A stretch of 64,000 bases of DNA from Anthopleura xanthogrammica (taxonomy: Eukaryota > Cnidaria > Anthozoa > Actiniaria > Actiniidae): NCBI GenBank assembly GCA_964019055.1, contig OZ025212.1:9725109-9789108 (forward strand), given 5' to 3'. Of this stretch, positions 39,801 through 53,142 are shown piece after piece (position 1 is the first letter of the stretch; each line of letters begins with the position of its first letter). A model generated the notes under the pieces. The model saw only the letters and a list, made by a program, of their open reading frames with translations, did no database searches and was not told the origin of the DNA. The translations under genes and the position numbers were made by a program.

Positions 39801-42800
39801 CGCCGTCAGCGAAAAACCTGGTTTTGAGAGCCAAAATGGCCATTTTTCAGTTTTTTGGGCTAAAAAGCTTTTTTTCCCAGCAAAACAGTGTTTTGGACAT
39901 CCAAAATGTGCTTTTCTCGGCCAAAACTTGCGTTTAGCAGTGAAAACGTCGTGTTTTGAGCAAAAGAAAATTCTCAGCAAATTTCAGATTTTCTCAGCCA
40001 AAAACACCTTTTTTGACCAAAAAGCACCTTTACTCAGCCAAAACCCCATTTTTTTTCGCCAAAAAGTCGTGTTTTTATCTCAAGAGGTATTTTCATGAGC
40101 AAGAAGTGGGGGTTTCAGCAAACAGGTCACGCCGTCAGCGAAAAACCTGGTTTTGAGAGCCAAAATGGCCATTTTTCAGTTTTTTGGGCTAAAAAGCTTT
40201 TTTTCCCAGCAAAACAGTGTTTTGGACATCCAAAATGTGCTTTTCTCGGCCAAAACTTGCGTTTAGCAGTGAAAACGTCGTGTTTTGAGCAAAAGAAAAT
40301 TCTCAGCAAATTTCAGATTTTCTCAGCCAAAAACACCTTTTTTGACCAAAAAGCACCTTTACTCAGCCAAAACCCCATTTTTTTTCGCCAAAAAGTCGTG
40401 TTTTTATCTCAAGAGGTATTTTCATGAGCAAGAAGTGGGGGTTTCAGCAAACAGGTCACGCCGTCAGCGAAAAACCTGGTTTTGAGAGCCAAAATGGCCA
40501 TTTTTCAGTTTTTTGGGCTAAAAAGCTTTTTTTCCCAGCAAAACAGTGTTTTGGACATCCAAAATGTGCTTTTCTCGGCCAAAACTTGTGTTTAGCAGTG
40601 AAAACGTCGTGTTTTGAGCAAAAGAAAATTCTCAGCAAATTTCAGATTTTCTCAGCCAAAAACACCTTTTTTGACCAAAAAGCACCTTTACTCAGCCAAA
40701 ACCCCATTTTTTTTGGCCAAAAAGTCGTGTTTTTATCTCAAGAGGTATTTTCATGAGCAAGAAAAGGGGGTTTCAGCAAACAGGTCACGCCGTCAGCGAA
40801 AAACCTGGTTTTGAGAGCCAAAATGGCCATTTTTCAGTTTTTTGGGCTAAAAAGCTTTTTTCCCCAGCAAAACAGTGTTTTGGACATCCAAAATGTGCTT
40901 TTCTCGGCCAAAACTTGCGTTTAGCAGTGAAAACGTCGTGTTTTGAGCAAAAGAAAATTCTCAGCAAATTTCAGATTTTCTCAGCCAAAAACACCTTTTT
41001 TGACCAAAAAGCACCTTTACTCAGCCAAAACCCCATTTTTTTTGGCCAAAAAGTCGTGTTTTTATCTCAAGAGGTATTTTCATGAGCAAGAAGTGGGGGT
41101 TTCAGCAAACAGGTCACGCCGTCAGCGAAAAACCTGGTTTTGAGAGCCAAAATGGCCATTTTTCAGTTTTTTGGGCTAAAAAGCTTTTTTCCCCAGCAAA
41201 ACAGTGTTTTGGACATCCAAAATGTGCTTTTCTCGGCCAAAACTTGCGTTTAGCAGTGAAAACGTCGTGTTTTGAGCAAAAGAAAATTCTCAGCAAATTT
41301 CAGATTTTCTCAGCCAAAAACACCTTTTTTGACCAAAAAGCACCTTTACTCAGCCAAAACCCCATTTTTTTTCGCCAAAAAGTCGTGTTTTTATCTCAAG
41401 AGGTATTTTCATGAGCAAGAAGTGGGGGTTTCAGCAAAAAGGTCACGCCGTCAGCGAAAAACCTGGTTTTGAGAGCCAAAATGGCCATTTTTCAGTTTTT
41501 TGGGCTAAAAAGCTTTTTTCCCCAGCAAAACAGTGTTTTGGACATCCAAAATGTGCTTTTCTCGGCCAAAACTTGCGTTTAGCAGTGAAAACGTCGTGTT
41601 TTGAGCAAAAGAAAATTCTCAGCAAATTTCAGATTTTCTCAGCCAAAAACACCTTTTTTGACCAAAAAGCACCTTTACTCAGCCAAAACCCCATTTTTTT
41701 TGGCCAAAAAGTCGTGTATTTATCTCAAGAGGTATTTTCATGAGCAAGAAGTGGGGGTTTCAGCAAACAGGTCACGCCGTCAGCGAAAAACCTGGTTTTG
41801 AGAGCCAAAATGGCCATTTTTCAGTTTTTTGGGCTAAAAAGCTTTTTTTCCCAGCAAAACAGTGTTTTGGACATCCAAAATGTGCTTTTCTCGGCCAAAA
41901 CTTGCGTTTAGCAGTGAAAACGTCGTGTTTTGAGCAAAAGAAAATTCTCAGCAAATTTCAGATTTTCTCAGCCAAAAACACCTTTTTTGACCAAAAAGCA
42001 CCTTTACTCAGCCAAAAGCCCATTTTTTTTCGCCAAAAAGTCGTGTTTTTATCTCAAGAGGTATTTTCATGAGCAAGAAGTGGGGGTTTCAGCAAACAGG
42101 TCACGCCGTCAGCGAAAAACCTGGTTTTGAGAGCCAAAATGGCCATTTTTCAGTTTTTTGGGCTAAAAAGCTTTTTTTCCCAGCAAAACAGTGTTTTGGA
42201 CATCCAAAATGTGCTTTTCTCGGCCAAAACTTGCGTTTAGCAGTGAAAACGTCGTGTTTTGAGCAAAAGAAAATTCTCAGCAAATTTCAGATTTTCTCAG
42301 CCAAAAACACCTTTTTTGACCAAAAAGCACCTTTACTCAGCCAAAAGCCCATTTTTTTTGGCCAAAAAGTCGTGTTTTTATCTCAAGAGGTATTTTCATG
42401 AGCAAGAAGTGGGGGTTTCAGCAAACAGGTCACGCCGTCAGCGAAAAACCTGGTTTTGAGAGCCAAAATGGCCATTTTTCAGTTTTTTGGGCTAAAAAGC
42501 TTTTTTTCCCAGCAAAACAGTGTTTTGGACATCCAAAATGTGCTTTTCTCGGCCAAAACTTGCGTTTAGCAGTGAAAACGTCGTGTTTTGAGCAAAAGAA
42601 AATTCTCAGCAAATTTCAGATTTTCTCAGCCAAAAACACCTTTTTTGACCAAAAAGCACCTTTACTCAGCCAAAAGCCCATTTTTTTTCGCCAAAAAGTC
42701 GTGTTTTTATCTCAAGAGGTATTTTCATGAGCAAGAAGTGGGGGTTTCAGCAAACAGGTCACGCCGTCAGCGAAAAACCTGGTTTTGAGAGCCAAAATGG

Positions 42801-45800
42801 CCATTTTTCAGTTTTTTGGGCTAAAAAGCTTTTTTTCCCAGCAAAACAGTGTTTTGGACATCCAAAATGTGCTTTTCTCGGCCAAAACTTGCGTTTAGCA
42901 GTGAAAACGTCGTGTTTTGAGCAAAAGAAAATTCTCAGCAAATTTCAGATTTTCTCAGCCAAAAACACCTTTTTTGACCAAAAAGCACCTTTACTCAGCC
43001 AAAACCCCATTTTTTTTGGCCAAAAAGTCGTGTTTTTATCTCAAGAGGTATTTTCATGAGCAAGAAGTGGGGGTTTCAGCAAACAGGTCACGCCGTCAGC
43101 GAAAAACCTGGTTTTGAGAGCCAAAATGGCCATTTTTCAGTTTTTTGGGCTAAAAAGCTTTTTTTCCCAGCAAAACAGTGTTTTGGACATCCAAAATGTG
43201 CTTTTCTCGGCCAAAACTTGCGTTTAGCAGTGAAAACGTCGTGTTTTGAGCAAAAGAAAATTCTCAGCAAATTTCAGATTTTCTCAGCCAAAAACACCTT
43301 TTTTGACCAAAAAGCACCTTTACTCAGCCAAAACCCCATTTTTTTTGGCCAAAAAGTCGTGTTTTTATCTCAAGAGGTATTTTCATGAGCAAGAAGTGGG
43401 GGTTTCAGCAAACAGGTCACGCCGTCAGCGAAAAACCTGGTTTTGAGAGCCAAAATGGCCATTTTTCAGTTTTTTGGGCTAAAAAGCTTTTTTTCCCAGC
43501 AAAACAGTGTTTTGGACATCCAAAATGTGCTTTTCTCGGCCAAAACTTGCGTTTAGCAGTGAAAACGTCGTGTTTTGAGCAAAAGAAAATTCTCAGCAAA
43601 TTTCAGATTTTCTCAGCCAAAAACACCTTTTTTGACCAAAAAGCACCTTTACTCAGCCAAAAGCCCATTTTTTTTCGCCAAAAAGTCGTGTTTGTATCTC
43701 AAGAGGTATTTTCATGAGCAAGAAGTGGGGGTTTCAGCAAACAGGTCACGCCGTCAGCGAAAAACCTGGTTTTGAGAGCCAAAATGGCCATTTTTCAGTT
43801 TTTTGGGCTAAAAAGCTTTTTTTCCCAGCAAAACAGTGTTTTGGACATCCAAAATGTGCTTTTCTCGGCCAAAACTTGCGTTTAGCAGTGAAAACGTCGT
43901 GTTTTGAGCAAAAGAAAATTCTCAGCAAATTTCAGATTTTCTCAGCCAAAAACACCTTTTTTGACCAAAAAGCACCTTTACTCAGCCAAAAGCCCATTTT
44001 TTTTGGCCAAAAAGTCGTGTTTTTATCTCAAGAGGTATTTTCATGAGCAAGAAGTGGGGGTTTCAGCAAACAGGTCACGCCGTCAGCGAAAAACCTGGTT
44101 TTGAGAGCCAAAATGGCCATTTTTCAGTTTTTTGGGCTAAAAAGCTTTTTTTCCCAGCAAAACAGTGTTTTGGACATCCAAAATGTGCTTTTCTCGGCCA
44201 AAACTTGCGTTTAGCAGTGAAAACGTCGTGTTTTGAGCAAAAGAAAATTCTCAGCAAATTTCAGATTTTCTCAGCCAAAAACACCTTTTTTGACCAAAAA
44301 GCACCTTTACTCAGCCAAAACCCCATTTTTTTTGGCCAAAAAGTCGTGTTTTTATCTCAAGAGGTATTTTCATGGGCAAGAAGTGGGGGTTTCAGCAAAC
44401 AGGTCACGCCGTCAGCGAAAAACCTGGTTTTGAGAGCCAAAATGGCCATTTTTCAGTTTTTTGGGCTAAAAAGCTTTTTTCCCCAGCAAAACAGTGTTTT
44501 GGACATCCAAAATGTGCTTTTCTCGGCCAAAACTTGCGTTTAGCAGTGAAAACGTCGTGTTTTGAGCAAAAGAAAATTCTCAGCAAATTTCAGATTTTCT
44601 CAGCCAAAAACACCTTTTTTGACCAAAAAGCACCTTTACTCAGCCAAAAGCCCATTTTTTTTGGCCAAAAAGTCGTGTTTTTATCTCAAGAGGTATTTTC
44701 ATGAGCAAGAAGTGGGGGTTTCAGCAAACAGGTCACGCCGTCAGCGAAAAACCTGGTTTTGAGAGCCAAAATGGCCATTTTTCAGTTTTTTGGGCTAAAA
44801 AGCTTTTTTTCCCAGCAAAACAGTGTTTTGGACATCCAAAATGTGCTTTTCTCGGCCAAAACTTGCGTTTAGCAGTGAAAACGTCGTGTTTTGAGCAAAA
44901 GAAAATTCTCAGCAAATTTCAGATTTTCTCAGCCAAAAACACCTTTTTTGACCAAAAAGCACCTTTACTCAGCCAAAACCCCATTTTTTTTGGCCAAAAA
45001 GTCGTGTTTTTATCTCAAGAGGTATTTTCATGAGCAAGAAGTGGGGGTTTCAGCAAACAGGTCACGCCGTCAGCGAAAAACCTGGTTTTGAGAGCCAAAA
45101 TGGCCATTTTTCAGTTTTTTGGGCTAAAAAGCTTTTTTTCCCAGCAAAACAGTGTTTTGGACATCCAAAATGTGCTTTTCTCGGCCAAAACTTGCGTTTA
45201 GCAGTGAAAACGTCGTGTTTTGAGCAAAAGAAAATTCTCAGCAAATTTCAGATTTTCTCAGCCAAAAACACCTTTTTTGACCAAAAAGCACCTTTACTCA
45301 GCCAAAACCCCATTTTTTTTGGCCAAAAAGTCGTGTTTTTATCTCAAGAGGTATTTTCATGAGCAAGAAGTGGGGGTTTCAGCAAACAGGTCACGCCGTC
45401 AGCGAAAAACCTGGTTTTGAGAGCCAAAATGGCCATTTTTCAGTTTTTTGGGCTAAAAAGCTTTTTTTCCCAGCAAAACAGTGTTTTGGACATCCAAAAT
45501 GTGCTTTTCTCGGCCAAAACTTGCGTTTAGCAGTGAAAACGTCGTGTTTTGAGCAAAAGAAAATTCTCAGCAAATTTCAGATTTTCTCAGCCAAAAACAC
45601 CTTTTTTGACCAAAAAGCACCTTTACTCAGCCAAAAGCCCATTTTTTTTCGCCAAAAAGTCGTGTTTTTATCTCAAGAGGTATTTTCATGAGCAAGAAGT
45701 GGGGGTTTCAGCAAACAGGTCACGCCGTCAGCGAAAAACCTGGTTTTGAGAGCCAAAATGGCCATTTTTCAGTTTTTTGGGCTAAAAAGCTTTTTTTCCC

Positions 45801-48800
45801 AGCAAAACAGTGTTTTGGACATCCAAAATGTGCTTTTCTCGGCCAAAACTTGCGTTTAGCAGTGAAAACGTCGTGTTTTGAGCAAAAGAAAATTCTCAGC
45901 AAATTTCAGATTTTCTCAGCCAAAAACACCTTTTTTGACCAAAAAGCACCTTTACTCAGCCAAAAGCCCATTTTTTTTCGCCAAAAAGTCGTGTTTTTAT
46001 CTCAAGAGGTATTTTCATGAGCAAGAAGTGGGGGTTTCAGCAAACAGGTCACGCCGTCAGCGAAAAACCTGGTTTTGAGAGCCAAAATGGCCATTTTTCA
46101 GTTTTTTGGGCTAAAAAGCTTTTTTTCCCAGCAAAACAGTGTTTTGGACATCCAAAATGTGCTTTTCTCGGCCAAAACTTGCGTTTAGCAGTGAAAACGT
46201 CGTGTTTTGAGCAAAAGAAAATTCTCAGCAAATTTCAGATTTTTTCAGCCAAAAACACCTTTTTTGACCAAAAAGCACCTTTACTCAGCCAAAACCCCAT
46301 TTTTTTTGGCCAAAAAGTCGTGTTTTTATCTCAAGAGGTATTTTCATGAGCAAGAAGTGGGGGTTTCAGCAAACAGGTCACGCCGTCAGCGTAAAACCTG
46401 GTTTTGAGAGCCAAAATGGCCATTTTTCAGTTTTTTGGGCTAAAAAGCTTTTTTCCCCAGCAAAACAGTGTTTTGGACATCCAAAATGTGCTTTTCTCGG
46501 CCAAAACTTGCGTTTAGCAGTGAAAACGTCGTGTTTTGAGCAAAAGAAAATTCTCAGCAAATTTCAGATTTTCTCAGCCAAAAACACCTTTTTTGACCAA
46601 AAAGCACCTTTACTCAGCCAAAACCCCATTTTTTTTGGCCAAAAAGTCGTGTTTTTATCTCAAGAGGTATTTTCATGAGCAAGAAGTGGGGGTTTCAGCA
46701 AACAGGTCACGCCGTCAGCGAAAAACCTGGTTTTGAGAGCCAAAATGGCCATTTTTCAGTTTTTTGGGCTAAAAAGCTTTTTTTCCCAGCAAAACAGTGT
46801 TTTGGACATCCAAAATGTGCTTTTCTCGGCCAAAACTTGCGTTTAGCAGTGAAAACGTCGTGTTTTGAGCAAAAGAAAATTCTCAGCAAATTTCAGATTT
46901 TCTCAGCCAAAAACACCTTTTTTGACCAAAAAGCACCTTTACTCAGCCAAAACCCCATTTTTTTTGGCCAAAAAGTCGTGTTTTTATCTCAAGAGGTATT
47001 TTCATGAGCAAGAAGTGGGGGTTTCAGCAAACAGGTCACGCCGTCAGCGAAAAACCTGGTTTTGAGAGCCAAAATGGCCATTTTTCAGTTTTTTGGGCTA
47101 AAAAGCTTTTTTTCCCAGCAAAACAGTGTTTTGGACATCCAAAATGTGCTTTTCTCGGCCAAAACTTGCGTTTAGCAGTGAAAACGTCGTGTTTTGAGCA
47201 AAAGAAAATTCTCAGCAAATTTCAGATTTTCTCAGCCAAAAACACCTTTTTTGACCAAAAAGCACCTTTACTCAGCCAAAACCCCATTTTTTTTGGCCAA
47301 AAAGTCGTGTTTTTATCTCAAGAGGTATTTTCATGAGCAAGAAGTGGGGGTTTCAGCAAACAGGTCACGCCGTCAGCGAAAAACCTGGTTTTGAGAGCCA
47401 AAATGGCCATTTTTCAGTTTTTTGGGCTAAAAAGCTTTTTTTCCCAGCAAAACAGTGTTTTGGACATCCAAAATGTGCTTTTCTCGGCCAAAACTTGCGT
47501 TTAGCAGTGAAAACGTCGTGTTTTGAGCAAAAGAAAATTCTCAGCAAATTTCAGATTTTCTCAGCCAAAAACACCTTTTTTGACCAAAAAGCACCTTTAC
47601 TCAGCCAAAAGCCCATTTTTTTTCGCCAAAAAGTCGTGTTTTTATCTCAAGAGGTATTTTCATGAGCAAGAAGTGGGGGTTTCAGCAAACAGGTCACGCC
47701 GTCAGCGAAAAACCTGGTTTTGAGAGCCAAAATGGCCATTTTTCAGTTTTTTGGGCTAAAAAGCTTTTTTTCCCAGCAAAACAGTGTTTTGGACATCCAA
47801 AATGTGCTTTTCTCGGCCAAAACTTGCGTTTAGCAGTGAAAACGTCGTGTTTTGAGCAAAAGAAAATTCTCAGCAAATTTCAGATTTTCTCAGCCAAAAA
47901 CACCTTTTTTGACCAAAAAGCACCTTTACTCAGCCAAAAGCCCATTTTTTTTCGCCAAAAAGTCGTGTTTTTATCTCAAGAGGTATTTTCATGAGCAAGA
48001 AGTGGGGGTTTCAGCAAACAGGTCACGCCGTCAGCGAAAAACCTGGTTTTGAGAGCCAAAATGGCCATTTTTCAGTTTTTTGGGCTAAAAAGCTTTTTTT
48101 CCCAGCAAAACAGTGTTTTGGACATCCAAAATGTGCTTTTCTCGGCCAAAACTTGCGTTTAGCAGTGAAAACGTCGTGTTTTGAGCAAAAGAAAATTCTC
48201 AGCAAATTTCAGATTTTCTCAGCCAAAAACACCTTTTTTGACCAAAAAGCACCTTTACTCAGCCAAAACCCCATTTTTTTTGGCCAAAAAGTCGTGTTTT
48301 TATCTCAAGAGGTATTTTCATGAGCAAGAAGTGGGGGTTTCAGCAAACAGGTCACGCCGTCAGCGAAAAACCTGGTTTTGAGAGCCAAAATGGCCATTTT
48401 TCAGTTTTTTGGGCTAAAAAGCTTTTTTCCCAGCAAAACAGTGTTTTGGACATCCAAAATGTGCTTTTCTCGGCCAAAACTTGCGTTTAGCAGTGAAAAC
48501 GTCGTGTTTTGAGCAAAAGAAAATTCTCAGCAAATTTCAGATTTTCTCAGCCAAAAACACCTTTTTTGACCAAAAAGCACCTTTACTCAGCCAAAACCCC
48601 ATTTTTTTTCGCCAAAAAGTCGTGTTTTTATCTCAAGAGGTATTTTCATGAGCAAGAAGTGGGGGTTTCAGCAAACAGGTCACGCCGTCAGCGAAAAACC
48701 TGGTTTTGAGAGCCAAAATGGCCATTTTTCAGTTTTTTGGGCTAAAAAGCTTTTTTTCCCAGCAAAACAGTGTTTTGGACATCCAAAATGTGCTTTTCTC

Positions 48801-51125
48801 GGCCAAAACTTGCGTTTAGCAGTGAAAACGTCGTGTTTTGAGCAAAAGAAAATTGTCAGCAAATTTCAGATTTTCTCAGCCAAAAACACCTTTTTGGACC
48901 AAAAAGCACCTTTACTCAGCCAAAACCCCATTTTTTTTCGCCAAAAAGTCGTGTTTTTATCTCAAGAGGTATTTTCATGAGCAAGAAGTGGGGGTTTCAG
49001 CAAACAGGTCACGCCGTCAGCGAAAAACCTGGTTTTGAGAGCCAAAATGGCCATTTTTCAGTTTTTTGGGCTAAAAAGCTTTTTTTCCCAGCAAAACAGT
49101 GTTTTGGACATCCAAAATGTGCTTTTCTCGGCCAAAACTTGCGTTTAGCAGTGAAAACGTCGTGTTTTGAGCAAAAGAAAATTCTCAGCAAATTTCAGAT
49201 TTTCTCAGCCAAAAACACCTTTTTTGACCAAAAAGCACCTTTACTCAGCCAAAAGCCCATTTTTTTTCGCCAAAAAGTCGTGTTTTTATCTCAAGAGGTA
49301 TTTTCATGAGCAAGAAGTGGGGGTTTCAGCAAACAGGTCACGCCGTCAGCGAAAAACCTGGTTTTGAGAGCCAAAATGGCCATTTTTCAGTTTTTTGGGC
49401 TAAAAAGCTTTTTTTCCCAGCAAAACAGTGTTTTGGACATCCAAAATGTGCTTTTCTCGGCCAAAACTTGCGTTTAGCAGTGAAAACGTCGTGTTTTGAG
49501 CAAAAGAAAATTCTCAGCAAATTTCAGATTTTCTCAGCCAAAAACACCTTTTTTGACCAAAAAGCACCTTTACTCAGCCAAAACCCCATTTTTTTTGGCC
49601 AAAAAGTCGTGTTTTTATCTCAAGAGGTATTTTCATGAGCAAGAAGTGGGGGTTTCAGCAAACAGGTCACGCCGTCAGCGAAAAACCTGGTTTTGAGAGC
49701 CAAAATGGCCATTTTTCAGTTTTTTGGGCTAAAAAGCTTTTTTTCCCAGCAAAACAGTGTTTTGGACATCCAAAATGTGCTTTTCTCGGCCAAAACTTGC
49801 GTTTAGCAGTGAAAACGTCGTGTTTTGAGCAAAAGAAAATTCTCAGCAAATTTCAGATTTTCTCAGCCAAAAACACCTTTTTTGACCAAAAAGCACCTTT
49901 ACTCAGCCAAAACCCCATTTTTTTTGGCCAAAAAGTCGTGTTTTTATCTCAAGAGGTATTTTCATGACAAGAAGTGGGGGTTTCAGCAAAAAGGTCACGC
50001 CGTCAGCGAAAAACCTGGTTTTGAGAGCCAAAATGGCCATTTTTCAGTTTTTTGGGCTAAAAAGCTTTTTTTCCCAGCAAAACAGTGTTTTGGACATCCA
50101 AAATGTGCTTTTCTCGGCCAAAACTTGCGTTTAGCAGTGAAAACGTCGTGTTTTGAGCAAAAGAAAATTCTCAGCAAATTTCAGATTTTCTCAGCCAAAA
50201 ACACCTTTTTGACCAAAAAGCACCTTTACTCAGCCAAAACCCCATTTTTTTTGGCCAAAAAGTCGTGTTTTTATCTCAAGAGGTATTTTCATGAGCAAGA
50301 AGTGGGGGTTTCAGCAAACAGGTCACGCCGTCAGCGAAAAACCTGGTTTTGAGAGCCAAAATGGCCATTTTTCAGTTTTTTGGGCTAAAAAGCTTTTTTC
50401 CCAGCAAAACAGTGTTTTGGACATCCAAAATGTGCTTTTCTCGGCCAAAACTTGCGTTTAGCAGTGAAAACGTCGTGTTTTGAGCAAAAGAAAATTCTCA
50501 GCAAATTTCAGATTTTCTCAGCCAAAAACACCTTTTTTGACCAAAAAGCACCTTTACTCAGCCAAAACCCCATTTTTTTTGGCCAAAAAGTCGTGTTTTT
50601 ATCTCAAGAGGTATTTTCATGAGCAAGAAGTGGGGGTTTCAGCAAACAGGTCACGCCGTCAGCGAAAAACCTGGTTTTGAGAGCCAAAATGGCCATTTTT
50701 CAGTTTTTTGGGCTAAAAAGCTTTTTTTCCCAGCAAAACAGTGTTTTGGACATCCAAAATGTGCTTTTCTCGGCCAAAACTTGCGTTTAGCAGTGAAAAC
50801 GTCGTGTTTTGAGCAAAAGAAAATTCTCAGCAAATTTCAGATTTTCTCAGCCAAAAACACCTTTTTTGACCAAAAAGCACCTTTACTCAGCCAAAACCCC
50901 ATTTTTTTTGGCCAAAAAGTCGTGTTTTTATCTCAAGAGGTATTTTCATGAGCAAGAAGTGGGGGTTTCAGCAAACAGGTCACGCCGTCAGCGAAAAACC
51001 TGGTTTTGAGAGCCAAAATGGCCATTTTTCAGTTTTTTGGGCTAAAAAGCTTTTTTTCCCAGCAAAACAGTGTTTTGGACATCCAAAATGTGCTTTTCTC
51101 GGCCAAAACTTGCGTTTAGCAGTGA
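36811..51125 (+). repeat. 329-bp satellite array, right block (~43 copies)
   Basis: Same unit, strand and register as the left block; landmarks run at 37133, 37463, 37792, 38121 and onward. Variant content differs from the left block: ATTGTCAGC occurs in one unit only (48838-48860 region), while CCAAAAGCCC occurs in about a dozen units and TTTTCCCCAGC in five. A ~1974-bp (six-unit) higher-order pattern is visible at about 43.4-48.0 kb. Four single-base losses occur between 48.4 and 50.4 kb. The array runs into the assembly gap, so its true end is unknown. No gene was seen. Confidence 0.97.
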
Positions 51126-51325
51126 NNNNNNNNNNNNNNNNNNNNNNNNNNNNNNNNNNNNNNNNNNNNNNNNNNNNNNNNNNNNNNNNNNNNNNNNNNN
51201 NNNNNNNNNNNNNNNNNNNNNNNNNNNNNNNNNNNNNNNNNNNNNNNNNNNNNNNNNNNNNNNNNNNNNNNNNNNNNNNNNNNNNNNNNNNNNNNNNNNN
51301 NNNNNNNNNNNNNNNNNNNNNNNNN
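51126..51325. other. Assembly gap of 200 N
   Basis: Exactly 200 unknown bases separate two different satellite families. A round 200 is a common placeholder length in scaffolding, so the real distance and even adjacency of the two arrays are uncertain. Confidence 0.99.
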
Positions 51326-51338
51326 TTGGAGTCCCCTC

Positions 51339-51410
51339 TAGCTCAGTGCGAGAGCGTCCAACAAGGATACGGAAGGTCCTTGGTTCGATTCCCAGGTTGG
51401 GCTAAATTTT
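51339..51410 (+). ncRNA. tRNA-like module, first after the gap
   Basis: The A-box-like TAGCTCAGTGC begins at 51339. The D-arm GCTC/GAGC can pair. The B-box GGTTCGATTCC at 51382-51392 is an exact consensus match 43 bp downstream, followed by short T-runs (GTTTTCC, CTTTTC). The acceptor arm cannot be formed. It is a candidate Pol III transcript; expression is unknown. Confidence 0.45.
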
Positions 51411-53059
51411 GTTTTCCTTTTCTGTTTATTTTAAAGTATAGTACGATCATATACATATTTTATTGCATCATCATACCCATACCATGTTCATCGTATTTTT
51501 ATTTAGACATTTCTGTGATGTTAGAATATACAGTACGTTTGTCAAAATACAGTGTGGATAACGACCTTACCTTCCATTAGAGTGTCCTCTAGGTCACTGA
51601 CAGAGCGTCTGAAAAACGATACGGAGGGTCGTGGGGTTGATTCCCAGCCGGGGTAAGAATTTTTTTCCTCACTTTTTAACAGTATGGTATGATCATATAC
51701 ATATTTCACTCCATCATCATACCCATACCATACTTATCGTATATTTCCTTACACATTTCTGTGATGGTATAATATACAGTACATTTGGCACAATAAAGTG
51801 TGTAGGAACGACCTTACTCGCCATTAGAGTATCTTCTAGCTCAGTGGCATATTGTACAACTAGGATACCGAGGGTCCTGTGGTCGATTCCAATCTAGGCC
51901 TCAGAATTTGTTTTTGTTTCTGAATATTGCACAGTTTGTAACGATCATAAACACATTTCATTGATTGATCATACGCATAGCATGTTTATCGTATATTTCC
52001 TAAGACATTTCTCTGATTGTAGAATATACAGTACGTTTGTCACAATACAGTGTGGACGAACGAACTTACTTCCCATTAGAGTCTGCTCTAGCTCGGTGGC
52101 AAAATGTCCGATTAGGATACAGAGGGTCCTAGAGTCGATTCCCATTTCGGCCTCATCATGATTATTTTTTTCTAGTTACTTCAGAGTTTTGTAAAATCAT
52201 ATACACATTTTATTCCATCATCATACGCATACCATGTTTATCGTTTATTTGCTTAGACATTTCTGTGACTGTAGCATATACAGTACATTTATCCCAATAA
52301 AGTGTGGAGTAACGATCTTACTCGCCATTACAGTCTCCTTTAGGTCAGTGGCAGACCTTCCGACTAGATTACGGAGGGTGGTGGGGTTGATTCCCAGCCG
52401 GGGTAAGAATTGTTTTCCTTATTTTGTAACAGAATGGTACGATCATATACATATTTCATCTATCATAAAACCCATATCATGTTTATCGTATATTATAATA
52501 GACATTTCTTTGACTGCATCATATACAGTACGGTTGTCACAATATAGTGTGGACTAACGAACTCAGTGGCAGAGCTTCCGACTAGCACACGGAGGGTCCT
52601 GGGGTCGATTCCCATCTACACTTCAGAATTATCATTTTTTTTCTTCTAATTTCAAAGTTTGGTACGATCATATACACATTTCATTTCATCATTATACGCA
52701 TACCATGTTTATCGTATATTTCCTTAGACATTTCTGAAACTGTAGCATATACAGTACTTTTGTCACAATATAGTGTGGAAAAACGATCTTACTCGCCATT
52801 AGTCTCTCCTAACTAAGTGGCAGGTTGTCCGACTAGGAAACCGAGCGTCCTGGGTTCGATTCCCATCTGGGCGTCAGAATTGTTTTTGTTTTGATTATTT
52901 CACAGTTTGGTACGATCATATACACATTTCATTCCATCATCATATGCATACCATGTTTATCTTATATCTCCTTAGACATTTCTGTGACTTTAGCAAATAC
53001 AGTACGTTTCTCGCAATATAGTAGAGACAACCGAACTTATTCGCCATTACAATCTCCAC

Positions 53060-53142
53060 TACCTCAGTGGCGGAGCCTCCGACTACGATACAGAGGGTCC
53101 TGGGTTCGATTCCCATCTGGGTCTATGAATTAATATTTTTTT
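53060..53142 (+). ncRNA. tRNA-like module with consensus B-box and T7 terminator (copy 1)
   Basis: The A-box-like TACCTCAGTGG starts at 53060. The B-box GGTTCGATTCC (53103-53113) is exact. A run of seven T at 53136-53142 would stop Pol III, giving an RNA of roughly 90-100 nt. The same module recurs at 54811 and 56563. Confidence 0.45.
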
